From contig OZ025652.1 in assembly GCA_964019335.1 (NCBI GenBank), forward strand, positions 839,677 through 903,676: a stretch of 64,000 nucleotides of DNA. Direction: 5' to 3'. Below, piece by piece: positions 41,049-48,815 of the stretch. The stretch comes from Diplonema japonicum (Eukaryota; Euglenozoa; Diplonemea; Diplonemida; Diplonemidae). The notes below the pieces were generated by a model. It did no database searches and was not told where the DNA came from. It was given only the letters and a program-made list of their open reading frames with translations. Made by a program: the position numbers and the translations under genes. The number at the start of each line of letters is the position of its first letter. Position 1 is the stretch's first letter.

Positions 41049-43025
41049 ATGAGCCGGACATCGAAGGAGAAGGATGCAATATCTATGGCTTCTTCGCTGG
41101 AATGGCAGGAAGCTAAAGATTTCCTCACTAGCCCCGACATGAGCAAGGGTCATGAAATAGACTACGAGACAATCTTGCCCAGTCTGGAAACTGTTGGGAG
41201 CTCGCTAGGAGTCTCTGCTGTTGCCGACACGGTGTACGAAGAGGAGCTGGCTACGAAGCCTGTTGTGAACGAGATAGTGGTAAAGGGCAAGGATATAAAG
41301 TACTACAGCACAGAGCAATGCAACCAAAACTTGTTGCTGAAGGCGGCTGTTGCAGAAACGGAAGAGCTCCTTACAACGTTGCACCAGCTCCAAGAAGAAC
41401 AGGTCTCAAATTCTCGTGCGCTTCTTGCAGAAAGGAACCAAAACAGAAAAGCACGTGTTAAAGAGTTCGACAGCGGCTACAGATGGGCCGAGCCCTCCGA
41501 CCACACTGCTCGCAGCTTGGTAGGGGACCTTAAGTTGAACGTGACTGTCGAAGAGGTAGCTACGTATGGTGAGATCAGTCACCCTCAACTGATTCCTGTT
41601 GCATCTTCCTTGGAAGATCTGCTCCACGAGAACCATACGACGGCCAAGAAAAATCAGATGCAAGAAACCGTTGAAGGCATCATGTTGGCATATCTCCAGA
41701 ACTGCGACTCGAAAACAACGGGTCACTTATTCTCCACATCCCTAAAGTTGCACGATCTCATCCACACTGATGTTTTGCAGTACATCAAAGGCGAGTTGGC
41801 CACAAGCGGTGATAAGATGAAAGTCTATCTCGAGGAGCTGGGGCAGGTGGAGATTGAACAAGAAGAAGCACAACAAGCTGAAGACATCCTGAAGATCGAT
41901 ACTTCGCATCAAGCAGCTATTGACATTCTAGAGAGACTCATCGGCTGCATTAGGAACAGACTCAGCCAAATCAGACTGGGGGGTAATGACACAGGCACTT
42001 ATAGAGGTAAGTTTGAACAATACACAAACGAAGGCGGGGAAACACTAAAGGAGTTGAGAACGGTAAAGGAGCAACTCAAGGGACAGATCATGAAAGACTT
42101 GGAAGTGCTTGCCACGCATGGCGAGAACGAAGCTCAAAAAAATGCAAGAGCACTGTCAGCTTTCTCCGAACAGCAGAAGGAGAGCAACCTTTTGTTGCAA
42201 GAGTACGCCAAACAGCAGGATGACATCTGGGCGAAGATAGAGCTGATGGTTAGCGAAGTGAAGCTGATTGGCGACAAACGAGCTGTAGAAGTTATGTGCC
42301 ACTTGAAAGCAACTGAAGAAGAGGAGAAAAGGAAGAGGGAGTATGCAGAGTTCAGTGAGGTGTTCGCCGATCACTGCAGGCTTATGGAAGACCTGTTGAA
42401 GCACACCGAGACGTCACTCAAGATGCTGGGCCACTTCGGTGATTACTTCAAGAAGGGCAGCGACCTCATCAATTCAAAAGATGTTGAAGATGAGTTCCAA
42501 GACATCCGTGTGTTGGAGTTGAAGAGGTATCTGGAGTTCTTCAGAAGATTTTCGCTTAAGACGAACGATCTTTTATTCAAACGAAAGGCACGCTTAGCTG
42601 GCATTAAGCGTTTGGTAAGAAACGCCGAAGCACAGCTCCAGTTTTGCCAAGAGTCCTTGGACCCACATAAGAACAAGTACAAAGAAGAGCTTGTCAACCT
42701 CTCGCGTGCAGAGACCGATATCAAAGACCAGTTGGGAGAGCTAGCACGCCGCCTCAGGAAACAAGAGGAGGACTTTAAGCCAACGGAGGACCTCCTCGAG
42801 GAGATGAACGTTGACTTCACACCACCAGGGTTGGAGAATAAGGAACTCGAGACGCACAGACGGCAGATTTTGCTGAAGCTGAGCAAAGCAATCGTAGGGA
42901 AGGAACAGGACGAAGTCGACAAGGAGGCCACAGACTTGAGAAAACTGAACACAGATATGAAATTAGGGAAAGAAATCATCCTTAAAAAACGCGAATCACG
43001 AAAAAGACAAGCAGTCCGAAAGTAA
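41049..43025 (+). CDS. Second paraflagellar-rod-family protein
   Basis: 658 aa, nearly all alpha-helical coiled coil. The C-terminal half follows the PFR order: KREYAEFSEVFADHCRLMEDLL, LKRYLEFFRRF, LFKRKARLAGIKRLVRNAEAQLQFCQESLDPHKNKY, then KEELVNLSRAE and a basic tail. Identity to the first PFR gene (784-1885) is modest, so it is a distinct paralogue, comparable to the minor PFR components of kinetoplastids rather than PFR1/2. No intron is needed. ATG 6 nt after CACAGG at 41040-41044. It marks the 3' end of the dense gene cluster: the spacer after it is 1.7 kb. Confidence 0.8.
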   Translation: MSRTSKEKDAISMASSLEWQEAKDFLTSPDMSKGHEIDYETILPSLETVGSSLGVSAVADTVYEEELATKPVVNEIVVKGKDIKYYSTEQCNQNLLLKAAVAETEELLTTLHQLQEEQVSNSRALLAERNQNRKARVKEFDSGYRWAEPSDHTARSLVGDLKLNVTVEEVATYGEISHPQLIPVASSLEDLLHENHTTAKKNQMQETVEGIMLAYLQNCDSKTTGHLFSTSLKLHDLIHTDVLQYIKGELATSGDKMKVYLEELGQVEIEQEEAQQAEDILKIDTSHQAAIDILERLIGCIRNRLSQIRLGGNDTGTYRGKFEQYTNEGGETLKELRTVKEQLKGQIMKDLEVLATHGENEAQKNARALSAFSEQQKESNLLLQEYAKQQDDIWAKIELMVSEVKLIGDKRAVEVMCHLKATEEEEKRKREYAEFSEVFADHCRLMEDLLKHTETSLKMLGHFGDYFKKGSDLINSKDVEDEFQDIRVLELKRYLEFFRRFSLKTNDLLFKRKARLAGIKRLVRNAEAQLQFCQESLDPHKNKYKEELVNLSRAETDIKDQLGELARRLRKQEEDFKPTEDLLEEMNVDFTPPGLENKELETHRRQILLKLSKAIVGKEQDEVDKEATDLRKLNTDMKLGKEIILKKRESRKRQAVRK

Positions 43026-43183
43026 GTACTCTGGAAACAGAGCCAACCAGCTTTGAAAGGTAAATTAAATAGACAGTAGCTACGAGATGCAAATTTATTA
43101 CAGCGTTGCTTTACAGCTTACGTTCCACCTTTTAGTGCGGGCGGGTACTACTCATTTGTTTATTTAAAATACTTTCTCACCCG

Positions 43184-43690
43184 TAGACCTCATTCAGGCA
43201 AACGAAACTTAAAAAATGTCCCTCGTGTTGCAATGTTGCCGGGTATGCATTGTGTGGACGGAAGTTCGGTAAATTGCAAAGAGGGACGTCGGGGATGTGC
43301 TGCGTCGGCTGGTGGGAAAATCCCTTGTGAAGAAGATTGCTCCGGAAGTGGCCTCTTCGTACCTGAAGAAAGGCGGCCGGGTGGGGGGATGGTCCCTGCT
43401 GGATGGAGGCGGCTATACACACCATCAGTTTCATTGCCAGATACTCTTTCATTTGTTCCTGACTAAACACCGAAGCTTTTTTCACCTCATGGCCGTCTTC
43501 AAAGCGCTTCAAAAGAAGTGCAACCCTGGGAAAGCTCTGCACTTTTTTACCGAAGTTTCGTTGGATGATGGCGTTGATCTTGCTGTAACTTGCCCAAATG
43601 CTCGTTGCAGCGAAGCCGTTGTCCTTTACATCTTGGAATACAGTACTAACTCATCTTCCGTCGGGCTTTTCGATCTTGATGTTCTGAAGT
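43184..43690 (-). pseudogene. Decayed Crypton-like tyrosine recombinase fragment
   Basis: Read on the minus strand, one frame gives SIWASYSKINAIIQRNFGKK, then a basic helix (LLLKRFEDGHEVKKASVFSQEQMKEYLA). This resembles the SAM-like core-binding domain of eukaryotic Crypton/DUF3504 tyrosine recombinases, whose consensus has TLWS-YSMLN, then FLKR---G-KPKKS-VFT-EE-EKFL. A stop lies just upstream and downstream coding shifts frame. I see no catalytic R-H-R-Y residues. It is the only minus-strand coding trace with family-like sequence. Weak but specific; could still be chance. Confidence 0.4.
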
Positions 43691-43737
43691 TGTGAAAAGA
43701 GCAAAAGTGCCACTCTGGCGCTAAAAACTCCCCTAGG

Positions 43738-43799
43738 TGAAATTAGGTGCAGGACATATTTCACGCTCGAACATTATTTCACTCCTGCACCTAATTTCA
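43738..43799. repeat. Foldback with 17-bp perfect inverted repeats
   Basis: Left arm 43738-43754 (TGAAATTAGGTGCAGGA) and its exact reverse complement at 43783-43799, with a 28-bp spacer that itself contains TTTCAC motifs. Probable miniature inverted-repeat element. Confidence 0.85.
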
Positions 43800-43860
43800 A
43801 GGTAAACTGGGAGTGAAAATAAAGCTGGGTGTGACATAATGTAAAATCTTATTTTTACTC

Positions 43861-44084
43861 CGAACGCCTTATGTTCTGTCTCGCCTCTTCCCTTCCCTCT
43901 CATGTCACTGTAAGAAATTGCAAGAAAACGAAAGAGAAAAAAAATATTAGAAAAAAGAGAGGGAAAGAAGAAACCTCGGTCGATTCTTTCGATTAGTCCC
44001 GGGGCTTCCTCCGACCCCCTTTTTTTTTGACACTATCTCTTTCATCATAAAAAACTTCTTTTTGGCGGTGATTTCTCCCTCTCT
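43861..44084 (+). repeat. Dispersed repeat B, copy 1
   Basis: About 225 bp similar to 57572-57838 in the same orientation. Shared blocks are AACGCCTTATGTTCTGTCTC, TCATGTCACTG, AAGAAATTGCAAGAAAA, AAACCTCGGTCGATTCTTT and TTAGTCCCGGGGCTTCC, plus poly(T) and TTTCATCATAAAAA. Non-coding. Confidence 0.85.
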
Positions 44085-44360
44085 CTTTTTTTTAAGGTGG
44101 TGGGGATAACATGGAAATATAAGAAGTACATCAGATGTGTTGTTCGCTGTTGACCTCCTCGTCGGTCATCACCGGTAGCGCCCGAGTGGAAGAACGTAAC
44201 GCGGATGCTCAGGGTGACGAACAGGCAAGCTGCACGAGCGCAGAATCTTGGTTACCCGGGACGCCCCGGTTAGGGTTGAGCACACCGCACGCATTAAGGA
44301 CACGACGCGGAACGCGGAAGAAGCTACAGCACGGCCGAGGAGCGCCCCCTGTAATCAAGT
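44085..44360 (+). repeat. Dispersed repeat A, copy 2
   Basis: Same element as 7061-7345, lacking the duplicated CATCAGATGTG block and carrying a GTTACCCGGGACGCCCCGGTTAGG-type insertion in its centre. Lies directly after repeat B. Confidence 0.8.
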
Positions 44361-44505
44361 ATTTTGTTCGTGCTTCGTTGCACGCTTAACGCCACCTAGT
44401 GTTGCAAGCAAAGCCCCATTTTTTTTTTTTTTATTCGTCGTCTTTTTTTTTTTTGGCGGGCCGTTGCTAACCACTTGGTTCCTATCATAGTGAATTTTTT
44501 TATTG

Positions 44506-44547
44506 ATAAAATTTCAGTGAGCACCCCCATGCACACTGAAATTTTAT
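44506..44547. promoter_or_regulatory. Perfect 14-bp inverted-repeat hairpin upstream of a secreted-protein gene
   Basis: Arms ATAAAATTTCAGTG and CACTGAAATTTTAT flank a 14-nt loop AGCACCCCCATGCA. The same loop and arm core recur at 46584-46615 (left arm decayed) and 58252-58280 (loop one base different), each in the spacer upstream of a secreted-protein gene. Could be a promoter, 3'-end signal or mobile element; function unknown. Confidence 0.7.
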
Positions 44548-44559
44548 TTTTTTTTTCGA

Positions 44560-44696
44560 GTTTTTATTGACAGACCTGAAGGCCACACCCATCTTTTCGT
44601 CTTCATCTTCCTCTCCTTCTCTACCTCTCTTTTTATTCTTTCTAAAATATTAAAAGTATGGAATAAACCTCTTTCAGGTAAAACCAAAAAAAAAAA

Positions 44697-44728
<32 letters not shown>

Positions 44729-44734
44729 AAAGAA
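44560..44734 (+). promoter_or_regulatory. Leader shared with the 58.6-kb gene, including trans-splice acceptor
   Basis: A pyrimidine-rich block (CTCCTTCTCTACCTCTCTTTT) is followed by CTCTTTCAGGTAAAACCA at 44669-44686, identical to 58599-58616 upstream of the gene at 58641. After the CAG, the likely acceptor, the 5' UTR is a run of about 27 A plus AAAG repeats up to the ATG. Confidence 0.7.
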
Positions 44735-46393
44735 ATGCTGGGCCGAATCCTGTTGTTGTGGTTGTTCGCTGTTGTGGTTGTTGGTGGGACCGCCGAGGAG
44801 CTAGCACGGATCGGCGGGGTGGGCCCGCTGGCGGGGGAGACCTCTGCGGACCTGGCGAGGTCGGGGGACCACACTTTCAGCGTGATGACGGACGATACGG
44901 TGAGGATCACGAATGTGGCAGACAAGGGAAACCCTGTGGAGGTAGGGATGCTAAAGCACAGCAGCGGGAGGGCAGCCTCTGTGCTGACGGACGGGAACCT
45001 GCTGTACGTGTCGTACCTGCACGCACTGATCGTCTACGATCTGCACCCGGACCCCGCTGCCCCAAGGATGCTGCACACCTTCCTTCCCCCTCCCGACGCC
45101 GACCTGAACTTCTGGCGTGGGATGACCCAGTCTGCCAACCACATCTACGTGTCGTACTTCCACAGCCCCACCACCACCGAGTCCCTGTACGTGCTTGCGA
45201 AGGGGACTCTCATGCAGGTGGGGGTTTCGGTGTTGTCGACGACAGGCTCCTTCGTGCTGGACATGACCTACGCGGACAGGAAGGTGTACGCGACCACAGA
45301 GCAGCTCACCCCCCAGGGCAGCGTCTCTGTGCTGGACGTGTCGGACCCCACGAACCCCCACGAGGAGTCTTCCTTCGCAACGCCGGACATCGACTTCAAC
45401 AGGGTTGTGTTCCACGAGGGCTTCCTGTACATCAGCAGGGTCGACACCAGCACGGACATGCCGCTGAAAATAAACCCGACGACAGGGGCCCCCGTGGCGA
45501 TGACGATGCCTGCCTTCGTGAACGATTGCGGGGATATCCGCTTCTACAACTCGAGGGTGTACCTTGCCTGCTCCAACAACGGCCTCATTGTGTTGGAGGA
45601 GACGGCGCCCAACACCTTCACCCTCCTTGCAAGGGACGAGGCGAGGTCCCCCTTCACCCTCCTGCCCAGCGGCGGCTACCTTTTCGTGAGCGACGTGACG
45701 GACAGGCTTGCGATCTACGACATCCCGGATGCGGCTGTGGAGCTTGTTGAGGGCATCGCACCTTTTGCGAAGCAGGTTGTAGACTCCTCTGCTGCTGCTG
45801 TGGAGGACAAGGTGAGCGGGCAACGCTGGGAGAGGATCCCCGAGTGGCTTGCAGGGTCGACAGCGTACATGGGGGTTCACGGGGGCAAAGGGATGTCCCT
45901 GAGACTGTCGTGTCCCGCGACCGAGAAGAACCACCACCACTACTACTACCCCTGTACCTTCTACGTGACACTGCACAACTGCCTCCCGTGCAGCTCCTCT
46001 ACCAACGGAGGCCTCCCGAAGGAGTTGCTGGAGGCTGGCTTCGAGGCTGCGGGCTGCGGGCCGAGGTACATCCCGATCTTCCCCGGTGCCCCCGATGATG
46101 TCCGCAACCACCCTGCCGCAATCTTCAAGCTGCAGGTGGAGAGAGGTACGGAAGCCATTGAGCTGCCCGTGTCGAGGGAACTCCTCCACGTCGCGGTGTT
46201 CGTGCACTCCGCTGGACAGCAGTGCTCCTTGAAGAACGCCGAGGCGTGCGCCGCAGCCTCCCGGGTATGCGAGTACGACAGGAAGAAGAAGAAGTGCATG
46301 GACAAGCCGATGTGCCCCACGAGGACAGGCCCTCAACCACCCACAGGGCCACAGGGGCGCAGGTGCATGTGTTTCGCCCTCCCGTTGTTCTGA
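44735..46393 (+). CDS. Secreted beta-propeller-like (LVIVD-type) protein with a novel Cys-rich C-terminal domain
   Basis: 552 aa. Signal peptide (MLGRILLLWLFAVVVVGGTA). Residues about 22-350 carry repeats of the kind VRITNVADKGNPVEVG, LYVSYLHALIVYDL and VSVLDVSDPTNPHE, typical of LVIVD beta-propeller blades. Residues about 380-500 form the domain shared with the 58641 gene: LRLSC, CTFYVTLHNCLPCSSSTNGG and AAGCGPRY. The tail is Cys- and Lys-rich. Codons are strongly G/C-ending, as if highly expressed. Secreted; may bind extracellular polymers (inference). Confidence 0.75.
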   Translation: MLGRILLLWLFAVVVVGGTAEELARIGGVGPLAGETSADLARSGDHTFSVMTDDTVRITNVADKGNPVEVGMLKHSSGRAASVLTDGNLLYVSYLHALIVYDLHPDPAAPRMLHTFLPPPDADLNFWRGMTQSANHIYVSYFHSPTTTESLYVLAKGTLMQVGVSVLSTTGSFVLDMTYADRKVYATTEQLTPQGSVSVLDVSDPTNPHEESSFATPDIDFNRVVFHEGFLYISRVDTSTDMPLKINPTTGAPVAMTMPAFVNDCGDIRFYNSRVYLACSNNGLIVLEETAPNTFTLLARDEARSPFTLLPSGGYLFVSDVTDRLAIYDIPDAAVELVEGIAPFAKQVVDSSAAAVEDKVSGQRWERIPEWLAGSTAYMGVHGGKGMSLRLSCPATEKNHHHYYYPCTFYVTLHNCLPCSSSTNGGLPKELLEAGFEAAGCGPRYIPIFPGAPDDVRNHPAAIFKLQVERGTEAIELPVSRELLHVAVFVHSAGQQCSLKNAEACAAASRVCEYDRKKKKCMDKPMCPTRTGPQPPTGPQGRRCMCFALPLF

Positions 46394-46408
46394 ATTGGCG
46401 TGTTCGTC

Positions 46409-46441
<33 letters not shown>

Positions 46442-47213
46442 GGGGAAGAAGATTTTTTTAATAAATAAATTTATTAACAAAAAAAAAAAAATAATAATAA
46501 TAATAATAGTAATAAAAAAGATTTTGACTATATCTTTTTTCATTTACACACTACTTCCCTTTCTTTTTTTTTTTCATCCTGAACAGTGAGCACCCCCATG
46601 CACACTGAAATTTTATCGAGTTTTTTCTTCTTTCTTCTTCTTCTTCTTCTTCTTCTTTTTGCCCCTTTCCTTCTTGTCGTTCAGCACAAAGAAGGAAGTC
46701 GTTAAAAAAGAAAACAGAGCACGGCTAGTGCCTTGGGCATCCCCAGCCTTCGCTGATGGAGCTGGCGATGCAATGCAACGGCGGTTGTTGCTTTTTTTTT
46801 TTCTTTTTTTTTTTTCTTTTTTTTGAGAACAAGGGGGCGTCTCACAAAGACTTCCTTTAACTCATATATATATTTTTTTTTTCTCGTCTAGAACCCTTTC
46901 TTTTACTTCCCCCCGCCCCTCCTGTCACCGAGGCCCTCGCCTACTGGAACGGGCTGCTCATCATACCGTATCTAATATATACTGCTGACACTTCAGTATT
47001 CTTTCCTCTCCGCTAAATCTTTTGCTGCCCTTCAGGGTAAGTGCAGAAGAGCATCTTTCAATCTTTTTTTTTTTTTTTTTTTCCTTCTCTCTTTTTTTCC
47101 TTCAATTTTCATGCGTTACCTGACAACTTGCCTCCCCTTATCCATGCGCACTCAAAAAAACAGGTTAACCTACACACACACACACACACACACACCCCAT
47201 CCTACCAACAACA
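46394..47213. other. Low-complexity spacer with hairpin relic
   Basis: An 820-bp spacer of long T and A runs, an AATAATAAT tract near 46490, a decayed copy of the CAGTGAGCACCCCCATGCACACTG hairpin at 46584-46606, TTC repeats, and a (CA)n stretch at 47174-47192. AAACAG ending at 47163 is the likely acceptor for the next gene. No gene seen. Confidence 0.6.
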
Positions 47214-48038
47214 ATGATGCTGCTGCTGCGCCCCCTTGTGTGCGTGACAACGCTGTTTGCGTGTGCTCACGGGCACGGCTACGTGAAGGCACCGGCGTCG
47301 AGGAACTACGCCTGCAAGGAAGGGGCGAACCAGAACTGCGGCGGGGTGCAGTACGAGCCGCAGAGCGTGGAGGGGGCGGACAGGTACCCTGACAGCGGGC
47401 CTTCGGACGGGACGCTCGCGGCGGCGGGGCAGGACAACTGGGCGGCCCTGAACGAGCAGTCGGCGACGAGGTGGGCGAAGACCTCGATCAGCTCCGGCCT
47501 TGTGGACTTCACGTGGCAGTTCACGGCGAACCACATCACGCGGGACTGGAGGTACTACATCACGAAGGAGGGGTGGAACGGGGTGACCCCTCTGGGGAGG
47601 GAGACCTTGGAGAGCAGCCCCTTCTGCACGGTGGACGGGGCGATGGTGCAGCCGCCGATGGTGGTGACGCACTCGTGCACGGTCCCGACGAGGAGCGGCT
47701 ACCACGTGGTCCTCGCCATCTGGGACGTCGGCGACACGGCGGCCAGCTTCTACAACGCCATCGACCTCGACTTCAACGGGGGCAGCACGACCCCTGTCCC
47801 GACAACCCTCCCCACCCCGGCCCCGACGGGGGACGCCGCAAGCCCTGTCCCGACACCGGTCCCCACAGCGGCCCCTCCCGCAGGGCCCTGCAACGGCCCC
47901 GTCATCGCGGAGTGGGGAGGCTGCATCGACTCCCCTTCCTGCTGCGAGGCTCCTGCCCGCTGCTACCAACAGAACCAGTGGTACGCCCAGTGCAGGGCGA
48001 GGTGCGATGTTCCTGAGTGGTGCAAGCTTATTGGATAA
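47214..48038 (+). CDS. AA10 lytic polysaccharide monooxygenase with CBM1-like tail
   Basis: 274 aa. Signal peptide (residues 1-20), so the mature chain starts at His21 in HGYVKAPASR, the first ligand of the copper histidine brace. The second His is His107 in TANHITRDWRYYITK, and the axial Phe region is ASFYNAIDLDF; all three match chitin- or cellulose-active AA10 enzymes. A Thr/Pro linker (TPVPTTLPTPAPTG) leads to a C-terminal ~40-residue module with WGGCIDSPSCCEA-CYQQNQWYAQC, resembling the fungal cellulose-binding CBM1. It oxidatively cleaves crystalline polysaccharide outside the cell. The AA10-CBM1 fusion and the extreme G/C-ending codons are notable. Confidence 0.92.
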   Translation: MMLLLRPLVCVTTLFACAHGHGYVKAPASRNYACKEGANQNCGGVQYEPQSVEGADRYPDSGPSDGTLAAAGQDNWAALNEQSATRWAKTSISSGLVDFTWQFTANHITRDWRYYITKEGWNGVTPLGRETLESSPFCTVDGAMVQPPMVVTHSCTVPTRSGYHVVLAIWDVGDTAASFYNAIDLDFNGGSTTPVPTTLPTPAPTGDAASPVPTPVPTAAPPAGPCNGPVIAEWGGCIDSPSCCEAPARCYQQNQWYAQCRARCDVPEWCKLIG

Positions 48039-48815
48039 AAAAGCTGGAAAAAAAAAAAACGAAAAACGACTAACTAACGAGAGAAAAGCACACCCTTTTT
48101 TTTCTTTTTATATTTTAAAAATTCATCTTCCAAAAAAAAAGAAATCTTTTGTTTATAAGGAGGCGACGCGGGCGGAGGGGAGAAGGATGATGTTGGTTTA
48201 TGAAAAAGGGGGATTTTTTTTTTTTTTTTTTTTTTTACCGTGACTCCGGGTCACGCCCCCCTTTCTCTCCTGAACCTCTGTTCTTTCTTTCTTTCTTTCT
48301 TTCTTCTTGTTTTCCCCCGCGCTACACCATTTTCCTCCCTCGATGCTTTTGGAAGGGCCCTATGGAATCATTTCCCGGGGTATCTTTTGTTTTGTGTGTG
48401 TTGCCTTCTCCTCTTTCCCTCTCTTTTCTTTATTTATTTATTATTTTTTTTGTGTGTGTTCCCGTCTTCTCCGTTTTGTGGTAATTGTTTATTTGCTAAA
48501 CCCTCTTGCACAAGTTTCCTTTCTGTTTGTTTGTTTGTTTGTTTCACAAGCACTAGAAAAAAAAAAAGAGGAGAAAAAAGAAAGAAAGAAAGCTTGCTAT
48601 CTTGTTTCTTCGCCTTCTTCTTCTTCTTCTTTTTCCCCCTGCTTCTCTCGTCTTCTTAAACGACGCTTCGAAAATTTTATATTTTCTTTCGCGGTGGAAA
48701 CTCTCTGTGGTTCTTTTTTTTTCATCTCACTCCAGGTTTATAACCCAACAAAAAAAAAAAAAAAGAAACCTCATTCCGTGTGAGGTCAACGACGAGAAAG
48801 AAAGAAAAGAAGAAG
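48039..48815. other. Low-complexity spacer
   Basis: A 777-bp T/C-rich spacer with a 22-T run near 48215-48236, TTTC and TTTG tetranucleotide repeats and TTC repeats. CACTCCAG ending at 48735 is the probable acceptor, followed by a 14-A run and an AAAG-rich 5' UTR. No gene seen. Confidence 0.6.

Noticed and set aside
43233-43695. Two + strand frames over the recombinase fragment
   Set aside because: They start at non-ATG codons, lack an acceptor-ATG pair and domains; the minus-strand reading has the better family resemblance.
44951-46336. 461-residue minus-strand frame
   Set aside because: Shadow of the secreted propeller gene; same codon-bias artefact, no signal or domain.
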